A stretch of 64,000 nucleotides of DNA from Candidatus Methylomirabilis tolerans (GCA_019912425.1 JAIOIU010000029.1:1-64000), one strand, 5' to 3'. Shown: positions 33,635 to 42,713, numbered from the stretch's first letter. The notes: a model not told the origin generated them from the letters alone. Program-made: numbers and translations.

Positions 33635-34069
33635 TTGCAAGCACTCGGGAAACACCTGTTAGTGGAACTACACGGTTGTAACCCGGAGTCGCTGAAAAAA
33701 GCTGATGTCGTCAAAGATATCCTGGTTTGCGCGGCGAATGCCTGCAAGGCCACTATCGTTGACACCTCCTTTCATGAATTCAATCCTTTCGGTGTGAGCG
33801 GCGTGGTCGTGATTGCCGAATCTCACATCTCCATTCACACCTGGCCCGAATATCGGTATGCGGCGGTTGATATCTTTACCTGCGGAGATGTCCTCAGGCC
33901 GGAGGTGGCGGTTGAGTATATTGCCGCTCGCTTTCGCTGCAGGAATCCATCGGTTGTCGAAGTGCGGCGAGGCGTTATCCCAGGCCATACAGGAAAACTG
34001 ATGCACAAACTCAGCTCATCCATGGAGAAGGCTGTCGATGCCGATCAAGAACTTTCGCTGGTTCATTGA
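33635..34069 (+). CDS. speD: S-adenosylmethionine decarboxylase proenzyme
   Basis: A 144-residue proenzyme that supplies decarboxylated SAM, the aminopropyl donor for spermidine. It cleaves itself at the serine in AESHISIHTWPEYRYAAVDIFTCG to form the pyruvoyl cofactor; His and Cys of the active site are present. The start is TTG 33635, giving MQALGKHLLVELHGC as in other SpeD proteins, with AGGGGGG 7-8 nt upstream; an in-frame GTG at 33596 has no usable spacing. It overlaps speE by 32 bp. Confidence 0.94.
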   Translation: MQALGKHLLVELHGCNPESLKKADVVKDILVCAANACKATIVDTSFHEFNPFGVSGVVVIAESHISIHTWPEYRYAAVDIFTCGDVLRPEVAVEYIAARFRCRNPSVVEVRRGVIPGHTGKLMHKLSSSMEKAVDADQELSLVH

Positions 34070-34955
34070 AGCGTTAAGCCCTGAGGAGGGGCACCTGCAC
34101 GGGATTCAACGAGTTCTGTTCTCTTCCCAGACTCCTTTCCAGTCACTTGACATCATGGAACTCGGCAGCTACGGGAAGGCTCTCGTGCTTGACGGCAAGG
34201 TTCAGTCGAGCCTCCTTGATGAGTTTATCTACCACGAAACATTAGTCCATCCGGCGATGCTCAGTCATCCCGCCCCCAAAAGGGTGTTCATCGTGGGCGG
34301 CGGGGAAGGGGCCACATTACGGGAAGTGCTTCGACACCCCACGGTAGAACGGGCCCTGATGGTGGACATCGATGAGGAAGTCGTCAACCGATGTAAGGAG
34401 TTACTGCCCGAGTGGCATAAGGGCGCATTCGACGATCCGCGCGCCGAGATTCGCTTCCTGGACGCCAGACGATATCTGGAAGAGACAGACGAGCGGTTCG
34501 ACGTGATCATTATCGACATCTCGGAACCGGTCGAAGAGGGTCCGGCCTATCTCCTGTTCACACGGGAGTTCTATCATATCGTACACCGATGCTTGACGGA
34601 TCAGGGGATCATCGCGCTGCAAGCAGGCTCGGTCAGCCTCTCCGAACTCTCCTGCTTTACTGCCATCCACCAGACTCTGCGGAGCGTATTCCCGGTCGTA
34701 GCTCCTTACTGGGCCACTATTCCCAGCTTTGCCCTTCCCTGGGGATTCTCTGTAGCCTCCAAACAGCCTGATCCGCGAGCGCTGGGACCGGACACGATCG
34801 ATCGCCTTATTGCTGAGCGGATCGGACCCGACCTTCGGTATTACGATGGCCTGACACATCAAATGTCTTTTCTCCTCCCCAAGTATGTACGCCGACATCT
34901 CGAGGAGGAGAAACGGATCATCGAAGACAACCACCCCCTCTTTACCTTCCACTAA
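34038..34955 (+). CDS. speE: Spermidine synthase (polyamine aminopropyltransferase)
   Basis: A 305-residue enzyme transferring the aminopropyl group from decarboxylated SAM to putrescine (or a related diamine). YGKALVLDGKVQSSLLDEFIYHE (about 45-67), VFIVGGGEGATLREVLRH (SAM loop), MVDIDEEVV and FDVIIIDISEP match SpeE; the catalytic Asp is the one in IIDISEP. ATG 34038 has AAGG 7 nt upstream and overlaps speD, indicating coupled synthesis. Confidence 0.94.
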   Translation: MPIKNFRWFIEALSPEEGHLHGIQRVLFSSQTPFQSLDIMELGSYGKALVLDGKVQSSLLDEFIYHETLVHPAMLSHPAPKRVFIVGGGEGATLREVLRHPTVERALMVDIDEEVVNRCKELLPEWHKGAFDDPRAEIRFLDARRYLEETDERFDVIIIDISEPVEEGPAYLLFTREFYHIVHRCLTDQGIIALQAGSVSLSELSCFTAIHQTLRSVFPVVAPYWATIPSFALPWGFSVASKQPDPRALGPDTIDRLIAERIGPDLRYYDGLTHQMSFLLPKYVRRHLEEEKRIIEDNHPLFTFH

Positions 34956-34960
34956 TAAAA

Positions 34961-35162
34961 AACAGGGGATAGGGTGAAGGGGATAGAGTTGAGGGGTAGT
35001 GGTGGTCAGGGTCTTGAATCCGATAGCAGCCTAAGCTGCATGGCTTCCCCAATATCGATTTCTTTCATGTTTTTCCTTTCCTCTACCCTCTACCCTCTAC
35101 CCTCTACCCTGCTTTTCTACTCTCTCTATACCCTATCCCCTACACCCTATACCCTGCTCTTC
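34961..35162 (+). repeat. AGGGTA/CCCTATA hairpin repeat, copy A
   Basis: A G-rich left arm (AACAGGGGATAGGGTGAAGGGGATAG, in part from 34961) and a C-rich right arm with CTACCCT repeated about every 7 bp (35086-35111) and CCCTATACCCTG at the end. About 200 bp, between the speE stop and the speA start, which follows within 3 bp. Confidence 0.7.
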
Positions 35163-35164
35163 TA

Positions 35165-36628
35165 ATGGTTCCCGAACGACAGTACAGAACGCCCCTCTTC
35201 GATGCGATGGTCAACCTCGCAGAGAGCCGGAAGGTCTCCTTCCACACTCCGGGGCATAAGAGCGGCAAGGGCATCTCTACGCGTTTCCGAAAGTTCGTCG
35301 GCCCCAAGATCTTCACGATCGACCTGACAACGCTTGATGAGGTCGATTGCCTGCAGCGACCGGTCGGGGTCATCAAGGAGGCCCAGGAGCTGGCCGCCGA
35401 GGCGTATGGGGCTGACCATTCCTTCTTTCTGATCAACGGAACTACCGGGGGCAATCATGCAATGATTCTGTCTACCGCCAACCCGGGAGACGAGATTCTC
35501 ATTGCAAGAAATGCGCACAAATCGATCCTGACCGGGATCATCCTCAGTGGCGCAACACCGCGGTTTTTCCTGCCGGCCTTCGATCAGGAACTAGGCATGT
35601 TGCTCAATGTGACGGTTGAAGATGTAGAACGCGTGACCGCCAAGTATCCGAAGGCCAAACTCCTCTCCCTGACCAGTCCCAATTACTACGGAGTCACGGC
35701 TGACTTGCGCGCCATTGTTTCCTTGGCTAAGCGCCGGGGGATTCTGGTTCTGGTAGATGAGGCCCACGGCCCCCACCTCCACTTCCACCCGAAACTACCC
35801 ACGTCAGCGCTCGATGCCGGGGCCGATCTCTGCGTTCAGTCTACCCATAAGATCTTGGGGGGGATGACCCAGTCCTCCATGCTGCATCTGAAGGGCCGCG
35901 CGATCGACCACCCAAGGGTTGTCAAGCTGTTGCTCCTGCTTCAAAGCACCAGCCCATCCTACATTCTGATGGCCTCCTTAGATTTGGCGAGAATGCAGAT
36001 GGCGACCGAAGGGGAGAAGCTTTTAGGCAAAGCCATCGATCTGGCACAAGACGCGAGGGACCGCATCAATCGGATTCCCGGTCTGTCCTGTTTTGGCGAG
36101 GCCGATTTACACGGTAGTGATTTCTTCCTGGATGTCACCAAACTCACCATCTGTGTCAAGAGGCTCGGTTTCAGCGGGTTTGAGGTCTCTGCCATCCTGA
36201 ACGCGGAGTTTGGTATTCAGGTGGAAATGGCCGACCTGTTTAATATTCTGGTGATCGTCAGTATCGGGGACAGAAGGGACGACCTGGATCGATTGGTGGC
36301 GGCGCTGAGCAGCGTGGCCGAGCGCGGTGTCCGTTCCCAAGATCGGCAAGCCGTCCCCTCCCTGCTTCCGCCCTTAGGCCAGCAGTTTCATCTGTCTCCA
36401 CGGGATGCCTTTTTTGCCCCCTCGGAATATCTACCGCTGACGAAGGCAGAAGGGCGCACCAGTGCCGACATCGTGACCATCTACCCCCCGGGGGTACCTG
36501 TCCTTGTGCCCGGCGAAGAGGTGGGATCTTCGGCTATCGACTACCTGCGCTCGCTCGCCTCCTATGGCGCAAGGATCGACGGAGTCCTGGAACTGGATGA
36601 ACCCCAGATTCGCGTTCTGCGCGATTGA
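35165..36628 (+). CDS. speA: Arginine/lysine/ornithine decarboxylase (fold I), probably SpeA-like
   Basis: A 487-residue PLP enzyme of the Orn/Lys/Arg decarboxylase major domain class. VSFHTPGHKSGKG, FFLINGTTGGNHAMI, SPNYYGVTADL, LVDEAHGPHLHFHP and CVQSTHKILGGMTQSSML (Schiff-base Lys in STHK) are all clear. The short size fits the biosynthetic Gram-positive-type arginine decarboxylases rather than the large inducible ones. Next to speD and speE, it should feed agmatine or a diamine to spermidine synthesis. ATG 35165 sits directly after the hairpin repeat and has no recognisable Shine-Dalgarno sequence, an oddity. Confidence 0.88.
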   Translation: MVPERQYRTPLFDAMVNLAESRKVSFHTPGHKSGKGISTRFRKFVGPKIFTIDLTTLDEVDCLQRPVGVIKEAQELAAEAYGADHSFFLINGTTGGNHAMILSTANPGDEILIARNAHKSILTGIILSGATPRFFLPAFDQELGMLLNVTVEDVERVTAKYPKAKLLSLTSPNYYGVTADLRAIVSLAKRRGILVLVDEAHGPHLHFHPKLPTSALDAGADLCVQSTHKILGGMTQSSMLHLKGRAIDHPRVVKLLLLLQSTSPSYILMASLDLARMQMATEGEKLLGKAIDLAQDARDRINRIPGLSCFGEADLHGSDFFLDVTKLTICVKRLGFSGFEVSAILNAEFGIQVEMADLFNILVIVSIGDRRDDLDRLVAALSSVAERGVRSQDRQAVPSLLPPLGQQFHLSPRDAFFAPSEYLPLTKAEGRTSADIVTIYPPGVPVLVPGEEVGSSAIDYLRSLASYGARIDGVLELDEPQIRVLRD

Positions 36629-36670
36629 GCCTACCTCCGTGAATTTTTCCATTGCTTTTTCACAACCTTT

Positions 36671-36714
36671 TCCTTATAGTTTGCCGTCCGATTCCTTATA
36701 GTGTGCCGTCCGAT
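36671..36714. repeat. 22-bp tandem duplication upstream of secD
   Basis: TCCTTATAGTTTGCCGTCCGAT (split 36671-36692) is followed by a second unit differing at one base (36693-36714). It lies 46 bp before the secD start, in the place where the secD promoter is expected; each unit contains TTATAGT and either TTGCCG or GTGCCG. Confidence 0.65.
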
Positions 36715-36759
36715 TTTTCTCAAGACATTATAACTTCCTGAAGAAACGGCCAGAACATT

Positions 36760-38355
36760 ATGAAAAAAACTGTAACATGGAAGGTCCTCTCCCTTCTGCT
36801 GGCGACGGTGATAGCCGGTTACTATCTCTTCCCCACGCTATCCGGCCGGTCATCGCTCCCTTCGCTCCTGCCGCTGCTGCTTCCGCGGGCGGAACGACTC
36901 AATCTTGGACTCGACCTGCAGGGGGGGATGCATCTGGTCCTGGACGTTGTAACCGAGAAGGCGGTAGAAAACAGCATCGATCGATTGGTTACTGAATTGC
37001 GCCGAGAAGCCGAGAAGGAGAATATTGCGGTCGAGCGAATGACCCGCGAGGGGGTTGACCGGATCAGGATCAGACTTCAGGAGAAGGAGGGTCTGCAGGG
37101 TCTGCAGCGCATCCTGAAGGGCCGTAGCAATCTGCAGCAGTCCAGCGGGACGGATCCGGCTGAACTGGTCCTGAGTCTCGCCTCGGGTGAACTAAAGCGC
37201 ATGCAGGAGTCTGCTGTCCGACAAAGCCTGGAAACCATTCGGAATCGCATTGATCAGTTCGGCGTGGCCGAGCCTCACATCGTGCAGGAAGGCGACCGAC
37301 GGATCATAGTCCAGCTTCCAGGGATCAAGGAACCGCAGCGGGCGATCAATCTGATCGGCAAAACCGCCCTCCTGGAGTTTAAATTAGTGGCCGAGGAGGT
37401 CGATCCGGCCGAGGCAGTGGCGGGAAAGATCTCGGAGAGCGATGAGCTTCTCTACCTGCGCCGTGCGGACGAACAGGAAAAGATGAGCAAGATTCCTCTT
37501 GTTGTGCGGAGACAGGCCGTTTTGACGGGTGATCTACTCACCTCGGCCCAGGTACAGATCGATAGCCAAACCAATGAGCCGGTCGTTTCAATAGAATTTG
37601 ATCGAGAGGGCGCGCGCCTCTTTGGCGAGGCGACGGCGGCTAACGTCGGCCGACGCCTGGCCATTGTTCTGGATGGCACCATCTACTCGGCGCCGGTCAT
37701 CAGAGAGAAGATTACCGGCGGTAAGGCTCAGATCTCCGGAAGCTTTACCACGGAGGACGCCAGGGATCTGGCGATCGTACTGCGGGCCGGCGCCCTTCCC
37801 GCGCCTGTCAACATTATTTCGAATCTGACGGTTGGTCCATCGTTAGGCCAGGATTCTATCGAAAAGGGCGTACGAGCCGCGATCCTTGGCGGCGCCCTCG
37901 TCATTGCCTTCATGGCCATCTACTACAAGTTGTCCGGGGTCATCGCCAATCTTGCACTACTCTTGAATCTGATCTGGCTGGTGGGGGCTCTGGCCAGCCT
38001 CAGGGCGACGCTGACGCTCCCAGGCATTGCAGGTATCATCCTCGGGATCGGAATGGCGGTGGACTCGAACGTGCTGATCCTGGAGCGAATCCGTGAAGAG
38101 CTCCGATTGGGAAAAACTGTGAGGTCGGCCATCGACGGGGGGTATGACAAAGCATTCCTCACTATTATCGACTCTCATGTGACAACGCTGATTACCGCGT
38201 TCGCACTGTTTTTGTTCGGAACGGGGCCGGTGAAAGGTTTTGCGGTTACGCTGAGCCTCGGGGTAATTTTTAATCTGGTGACCGCCTTAACGGGGACCAG
38301 AATAATCTACGACTGGATGACTTCGCGGTGGAACCTGAAAACGCTAAGTATCTAG
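36760..38355 (+). CDS. secD: Protein translocase subunit SecD
   Basis: A 531-residue inner-membrane protein that, with SecF, pulls exported proteins across the membrane using the proton gradient. One N-terminal helix, then LNLGLDLQGGMHLVLDVV (the conserved LGLDLxGG), a large periplasmic P1 domain (about 60-340) with IRNRIDQFGVAEP, and five C-terminal helices including GIILGIGMAVDSNVLILERIREE. Usual length. The gene ends inside hairpin repeat copy B, and secF follows after 88 bp. Confidence 0.97.
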   Translation: MKKTVTWKVLSLLLATVIAGYYLFPTLSGRSSLPSLLPLLLPRAERLNLGLDLQGGMHLVLDVVTEKAVENSIDRLVTELRREAEKENIAVERMTREGVDRIRIRLQEKEGLQGLQRILKGRSNLQQSSGTDPAELVLSLASGELKRMQESAVRQSLETIRNRIDQFGVAEPHIVQEGDRRIIVQLPGIKEPQRAINLIGKTALLEFKLVAEEVDPAEAVAGKISESDELLYLRRADEQEKMSKIPLVVRRQAVLTGDLLTSAQVQIDSQTNEPVVSIEFDREGARLFGEATAANVGRRLAIVLDGTIYSAPVIREKITGGKAQISGSFTTEDARDLAIVLRAGALPAPVNIISNLTVGPSLGQDSIEKGVRAAILGGALVIAFMAIYYKLSGVIANLALLLNLIWLVGALASLRATLTLPGIAGIILGIGMAVDSNVLILERIREELRLGKTVRSAIDGGYDKAFLTIIDSHVTTLITAFALFLFGTGPVKGFAVTLSLGVIFNLVTALTGTRIIYDWMTSRWNLKTLSI

Positions 38356-38437
38356 GGGATAGGGTAAAGGGTATCGGGAAAAGCGGTGGCACGCAGGCTC
38401 CTAAACTATACCCTATACGCTACCCTAGACCCTGAGG
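38353..38437 (+). repeat. AGGGTA/CCCTATA hairpin repeat, copy B
   Basis: TAGGGGATAGGGTAAAGGGTAT (in part, from 38353) pairs imperfectly with ATACCCTATACGCTACCCTAGACCCT at 38408-38433. The secD stop codon TAG is its first triplet. Confidence 0.7.
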
Positions 38438-38443
38438 TCTTAC

Positions 38444-39382
38444 ATGATTGAAATTCTTGGCAAGACAACGATCGATTTTGTCGCCTGGCGGAGGATCGCG
38501 TTCGCGGTTTCAACGGTTATCTGCCTCCTGGGCATTGTCGCAATCGTTCAGATCGGGCGCGGTACGGCAAATCTCGGGATCGACTTTGCCGGTGGCACCT
38601 CTGTTCAACTTAAGTTCAGCAAGCCAGTGGATCTTGGTCGGATCAGGGAACTGCTGGCAGAGAGCGGCCTGAAGGATAGTGAGCCCCAGCAGTTCGCCGG
38701 TGGGGACCGCATCATGGTTCGCTTGAAGCGGGCCGAGGGTGGTCAGGCCGGGATGGCTCAGCAAGTACAGGATATCCTTTCGAAGGGGTTGTCTGATAAT
38801 CCGTTCGTGGTGGAGGGGACGAACGAGGTCGGACCGGCTCTCGGAAAGGACCTTCAAAAATCCGCCCTGTGGGCCATCGCCATCTCCATGCTCGGCATCA
38901 TCGCCTACATCGCCTGGCGCTTTGAGTTTAAGTTCGGGGTGGCTGCGGCTATCGCCACCCTCCATGACGTTTTAGCTGTTCTGGGGTTATTTTACATATT
39001 AAACGGGGAGATTACCCTCCTTATCGTCACTGCGTTACTCACCCTCGCCGGCTATTCGCTGACAGATACCGTGGTGGTCTTCGACCGGATCCGTGAGAAT
39101 CTTCGAGGCCGACGGAAAGAATCGCTGGGAGAGGTTATCAACACGAGCATCAATGAGGTCTTGAGCCGAACTATCGTGACGTCGCTTACGGTCCTCCTGG
39201 TCTTGCTCGCCCTCTTTGCGATGGGCGGGGAGGTGCTCCACGATTTCTCCCTTGCGCTGATTGCCGGTGTCTGTATCGGCACCTACTCTTCCTGGTTTGT
39301 GGCCTCTCCCATCGTCTATGAGTGGCGTACGTGGGAGCGGACCAAATTGAAAGCCCCCGTCAAGGTCAAGGCCAAGGGATAA
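38444..39382 (+). CDS. secF: Protein translocase subunit SecF
   Basis: A 312-residue partner of SecD with six helices. LGIDFAGGTSVQLKF is the conserved GxDFxGG segment, and SLTDTVVVFDRIRENLR and NTSINEVLSRTIVTSLTVLLVLLALF are typical of the transmembrane domain. ATG 38444 follows GAGGTCTTAC, a weak ribosome site contributed partly by the upstream repeat. The gene is complete and of normal length. Confidence 0.96.
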   Translation: MIEILGKTTIDFVAWRRIAFAVSTVICLLGIVAIVQIGRGTANLGIDFAGGTSVQLKFSKPVDLGRIRELLAESGLKDSEPQQFAGGDRIMVRLKRAEGGQAGMAQQVQDILSKGLSDNPFVVEGTNEVGPALGKDLQKSALWAIAISMLGIIAYIAWRFEFKFGVAAAIATLHDVLAVLGLFYILNGEITLLIVTALLTLAGYSLTDTVVVFDRIRENLRGRRKESLGEVINTSINEVLSRTIVTSLTVLLVLLALFAMGGEVLHDFSLALIAGVCIGTYSSWFVASPIVYEWRTWERTKLKAPVKVKAKG

Positions 39383-39522
39383 AACAGCGGTCGTACACTC
39401 CTGCTACACGGCCATTTTGACTAGCCGTTTCGTCTTTTCCCCTTGACAACCTATCTTGCCATAAGGTAATACCTCAAACACATCCGCGATTGGCGCGATG
39501 CAGTTACCAGCTCTACGCATTA

Positions 39523-39594
39523 GGTTCCGCGTTCCAAGTAGAAGAGACCTGTGACTGTTAAAATGAAACCTGGGACTTGGCACATGGAACCTGG
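39523..39594. repeat. AGGTTCC/GGAACCT hairpin repeat at the gmhA start
   Basis: AGGTTCCGCGTTCCAAGT (about 39523-39540) pairs imperfectly with ACTTGGCACATGGAACCT (about 39574-39591). The arms contain the repeated word GGAACCTGG. It belongs to the same general class as the other stuttered hairpins in this window but with a different word. Confidence 0.5.
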
Positions 39595-40183
39595 AGTCCG
39601 TCACGCACATCGGAATATCGCCGAGGCGATATTCCGTGAGAGCGCCGGGCTCACGCTTACCTTCTTGGAAGGCCACCTGGATCTGATGGTCCTGGCGGCG
39701 GGAGCCATCGTGGGGGCCCTGCGGGCCGGACGGAAAATTTTGGTATTCGGCAACGGTGGAAGTGCAGCCGATGCCCAACATCTTGCGGGTGAGTTTGTGA
39801 ATCGTTTCCTGCTCGATCGGCCGGCATTGCCCGCCATCGCTCTAACGACTGACGGCTCCATTTTGACCAGTATCGGTAATGATCGGGGTTACGCTCAGGT
39901 TTTTGCCCGCCAAGTTGAGGCCTTGGGTTCCGCCGGCGATGTTGCCATTGGAATCAGCACGAGCGGCCAGTCCCAAAGTGTCGTGTGTGGGATTGAAACG
40001 GCGGGCAAGATGCAGCTCTGTACCGTCGCGTTTACCGGTGGAGATGGGGGCAATCTCGTCGAGCTCGCAGACTATACATTCGTGGTCCCCTCTCGATCAA
40101 CACCCAGGATCCAGGAGGTCCATGCGACGCTCGGTCACGCTCTCTGTCAATTGGTTGAGACTGAGCTGTTCGGCGCATCATAG
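39551..40183 (+). CDS. gmhA: Phosphoheptose isomerase / SIS-domain protein
   Basis: A 210-residue SIS-domain sugar isomerase. KILVFGNGGSAADAQHLAGEFVNRF, LTTDGSILTSIGND, and IGISTSGQSQSVV are the GmhA substrate loops; the enzyme makes D-glycero-D-manno-heptose 7-phosphate for the lipopolysaccharide core. The start is uncertain: GTG 39551 has AGAAGAGA upstream, while ATG 39584 would give a more usual N-terminus. The first 15 codons overlap a hairpin repeat (AGGTTCC...CAAGT at 39523 / ACTTGGCACATGGAACCT near 39575), so the coded N-terminus may be repeat-derived. Confidence 0.87.
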   Translation: MTVKMKPGTWHMEPGVRHAHRNIAEAIFRESAGLTLTFLEGHLDLMVLAAGAIVGALRAGRKILVFGNGGSAADAQHLAGEFVNRFLLDRPALPAIALTTDGSILTSIGNDRGYAQVFARQVEALGSAGDVAIGISTSGQSQSVVCGIETAGKMQLCTVAFTGGDGGNLVELADYTFVVPSRSTPRIQEVHATLGHALCQLVETELFGAS

Positions 40184-40197
40184 GTAAGGGAGAGCCC

Positions 40198-41268
40198 GTG
40201 GAAAGAGGAAAGAGGTGGATCGCTCTCGTCGCCCTCAGTACCCTCGTTGTCACCAGTGTGCCGGCTTGGGCAAAGTCTTTACGCCCTACGAAGAGTCGAG
40301 AAGATCTTACTCTTCCATCGGCATCACGCCTGCCTGTGCGCGATCGCATGCAAACCAGTCGTACACGGACAGATCGCTCCCCGGATCTGCCTGTACCGAC
40401 ACGTCAGACAGGTTACTGGGGTGCCACATCTGACCTTGGGTGGTTTCTATCCGATCCTGAGCAGTTGAACGCAGCGTCAGCGGTATTGATGGATACCGAC
40501 ACGGGCGCAATCCTGTTCGCCAGGCATCCCATGGAGCAACGCGCTCCAGCCAGCACAACAAAGATCATGACGGCGCTCCTCATCCTGGAGGAGGGGCGAC
40601 TGGACGATAGGGTAGTCATTACTGAGCGGGCTGCTGCCGTTACGGGGACTGGATTAGGGTTGAGACGTGGCCAACAGGTTGTGCTGAGGGACCTGCTGTG
40701 GGCGATTCTGCTCAAATCCGCGAACGATGCCGCATTGGCGGCAGCCGAGCATGTGGGTGGCAGCGAAGAGCGGTTTGTTGCCAGGATGAATGCGAAGGCG
40801 GACGCTCTTGGAATGCAGGGAACGCATTTCGCGAATCCTCACGGACTTGACGACCCGGAGCACTACTCAACTGCCTACGATTTGGCGATCCTCACCCGCC
40901 AGGCCTTACGCAATCCGACATTCGCCCACATGGTGCAGACCCGCGAAGCTCGGTTTGCCATCCGGACCGGGCGAAACGGAAGCGTGGTGAAGCGGAAGAT
41001 TCTTCGAACTCATAATCAGCTTCTTGGACAGTTTGTCGGCGCAGACGGCGTCAAGACCGGCTATACCGAACGGGCCGGTCGCTGCCTCGTGGCATCGGCT
41101 ACGCGGGGCGACCATCAACTGATCGCCGTTCTTCTCAACGACTCCCGTCGGTGGACCGAGGCTGCAGCGCTGCTGGAGTACGGTTTCGCCGCTCTTGGTG
41201 GCGGAGCGTCAAACCTCGGGGTTCTCGATGGGGGCTCTACCGACACGCCGAAAGGCGAAGGGGGCTGA
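40198..41268 (+). CDS. D-alanyl-D-alanine carboxypeptidase (PBP5/6, DacF-like)
   Basis: A 356-residue exported penicillin-binding protein that trims the terminal D-Ala from peptidoglycan. A signal peptide (1-25) is followed by a 65-residue low-complexity, Arg/Ser/Thr-rich linker, then the peptidase S11 motifs: APASTTKIMTA (SxxK, catalytic Ser), KSANDAAL (SxN) and DGVKTGYTERAGRCLVAS (KTG). There is no clear C-terminal amphipathic anchor. GTG 40198 has AAGGGAGA upstream. Part of the linker is encoded by a copy of the CCTGCCTGTGCG repeat (40329-40356). Confidence 0.92.
   Translation: MERGKRWIALVALSTLVVTSVPAWAKSLRPTKSREDLTLPSASRLPVRDRMQTSRTRTDRSPDLPVPTRQTGYWGATSDLGWFLSDPEQLNAASAVLMDTDTGAILFARHPMEQRAPASTTKIMTALLILEEGRLDDRVVITERAAAVTGTGLGLRRGQQVVLRDLLWAILLKSANDAALAAAEHVGGSEERFVARMNAKADALGMQGTHFANPHGLDDPEHYSTAYDLAILTRQALRNPTFAHMVQTREARFAIRTGRNGSVVKRKILRTHNQLLGQFVGADGVKTGYTERAGRCLVASATRGDHQLIAVLLNDSRRWTEAAALLEYGFAALGGGASNLGVLDGGSTDTPKGEGG
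40329..40356. repeat. CCTGCCTGTGCG palindromic repeat, copy 2 (inside the D,D-carboxypeptidase gene)
   Basis: CCTGCCTGTGCG at 40329-40340 is identical to the left arm of the queC and trmFO copies; the right arm CGATCGCATGCAAACC is degenerate. It encodes part of the linker just after the signal peptide. Confidence 0.5.
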
Positions 41269-41306
41269 CACCGCCTCCTCGCCGTTTGCCTGTAACTCCT
41301 CTGATC

Positions 41307-41440
41307 TCAGGGTTTAGGGGTATAGGGTGTAGGGTATAGGACAAGGCAACCCCAAAATATCGCTACTTCCTCAACCCTGGATCCTCAACTCTCCATCGTG
41401 CTCCTTACACCCTACACCCTTCACCCGACACCCTGCGCTG
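41307..41440 (+). repeat. AGGGTA/CCCTATA hairpin repeat, copy C
   Basis: CAGGGTTTAGGGGTATAGGG and further GTAGGGTATAGG words (41307-41340), then ACACCCTACACCC and CGACACCCTG (41407-41435). It lies between the carboxypeptidase stop and the dprA start; its last bases lead into the GAGGGG ribosome site of dprA. Confidence 0.65.
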
Positions 41441-41459
41441 ATACGCTGAGGGGTATCTG

Positions 41460-42602
41460 ATGATGACTGATACCGATAGACATCTTACGGAGCATCATGC
41501 CTGGTTGGCGCTCGGTTTGATCCCCGAGGTCGGCGCGGCGACGTTTCACCGCCTGGTGCAGGGAATTGGATCGGCCAAGGCCGTGCTCAAGGCGAATGTC
41601 GAGGCACTCGAACAGGTTCCAGGTATCAGCCGGAAGATCGCACAAGCTATCACCTCCTTTCCCTGGCGGGATACCCTTGAACGGGAGCTGCGAGTGATCG
41701 AGACAAGAGGTCTCGGCCTGACACGGTTCGGTGACGAGGGATATCCCGAGCTGCTGGCGGCCATCTATTCCCCCCCGCCGATCCTCTATCTGCGGGGCGC
41801 GATGAAACCGGAAGATCGGATGGCTATCGCGATTGTCGGTTCCAGGCAGGCGAGCCCGTATGGCGACGCGATGGCCGAGCAGATCAGCGGGGAGCTCGCA
41901 GATCGCGGGGTAACGATCGTGAGCGGGATGGCCCGTGGAATCGATGCGGCGGCGCATCGGGGAGCAATGCGCGCACAAGGCCGAACCATCGCAGTGCTGG
42001 GATGCGGACTAGGGGTGACCTATCCCCCCGAGCACGTAGAACTCGCTGACCAGATTGCCGCGCAGGGCGCCCTGGTCAGCGAGTTTCCCATCTTCACGCC
42101 ACCCAAGCCAAGTCACTTTCCGCGGCGTAACCGGATCATCAGCGGCCTGGCGCGCGGCGTCGTGGTGATTGAAGCCGGACTTAACAGCGGAGCGCTGATC
42201 ACGGCGAATTATGCGCTTGAGCAGGGACGCGAAGTGTTCGCTGTTCCCGGACAAGTCACATCCCGATTCAGTCTCGGATGTCACCAGCTTATCAAGGCCG
42301 GCGCGAAACTGACGGAAGGCTGGGAGGATATCTGGGAGGAGATTGAGCCGCAGGTAGCGTCGGGAGCGCGGATTGGGCGAGATCCTGCCCCAGAACGGAG
42401 CGCCCTTGAACAGGAAGAGACCCTGATCGTCGATGCCCTGGAGGCCGGTCCCATGCAGATCGATGACCTGATCGATCGGACTCAGCTTCCTGCCGGGCAG
42501 ATGGCCTCACTGTTGTTATCATTGCTGCTCAAGGGTATTATCGAGGAACTGCCGGGAAAAAGTTTTGCGAAGCGACTTCGGCCGGTAAAAAACAGGGTAT
42601 AG
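41460..42602 (+). CDS. dprA: DNA-processing protein DprA (Smf)
   Basis: A 380-residue protein that protects incoming single-stranded DNA and loads RecA during natural transformation. An N-terminal helix-hairpin-helix-like part (ALGLIPEVGAATFHRLV...VPGISRKIAQAI) precedes the Rossmann domain: VGSRQASPYGDAMAEQISGELADRGVTIVSGMARGIDAAAHRGA and FPRRNRIISGLA are typical. A C-terminal winged helix (about 320-370) follows. The start is ATG 41460 (or 41463) with GAGGGG upstream. The last codons (KNRV and stop) are part of hairpin repeat copy D. Confidence 0.95.
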   Translation: MMTDTDRHLTEHHAWLALGLIPEVGAATFHRLVQGIGSAKAVLKANVEALEQVPGISRKIAQAITSFPWRDTLERELRVIETRGLGLTRFGDEGYPELLAAIYSPPPILYLRGAMKPEDRMAIAIVGSRQASPYGDAMAEQISGELADRGVTIVSGMARGIDAAAHRGAMRAQGRTIAVLGCGLGVTYPPEHVELADQIAAQGALVSEFPIFTPPKPSHFPRRNRIISGLARGVVVIEAGLNSGALITANYALEQGREVFAVPGQVTSRFSLGCHQLIKAGAKLTEGWEDIWEEIEPQVASGARIGRDPAPERSALEQEETLIVDALEAGPMQIDDLIDRTQLPAGQMASLLLSLLLKGIIEELPGKSFAKRLRPVKNRV

Positions 42603-42694
42603 GGTGGAGGGGTCTAGGGTATCGGGAAACCGCAGGGGTGGGCTTTCAGCTTTACCCTGCACCCCACACCCGACCCCCTACACCCTGATTTTTA
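42591..42694 (+). repeat. AGGGTA/CCCTATA hairpin repeat, copy D
   Basis: AACAGGGTATAGGGTGGAGGGG and TCTAGGGTATCGGG (42591-42626), a short centre, then TACCCTGCACCCCACACCCGACCCCCTACACCCTG in pieces at 42653-42688. The dprA stop codon TAG (42600-42602) lies within the left arm. Confidence 0.7.
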
Positions 42695-42713
42695 GAGGAA
42701 GGAAACAGACAAC

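Noticed and set aside
35086-35111. Tandem CTACCCT units considered as a CRISPR or telomere-like array
   Set aside because: Units are 7 bp with no spacers, and they form one arm of an imperfect hairpin between two genes.
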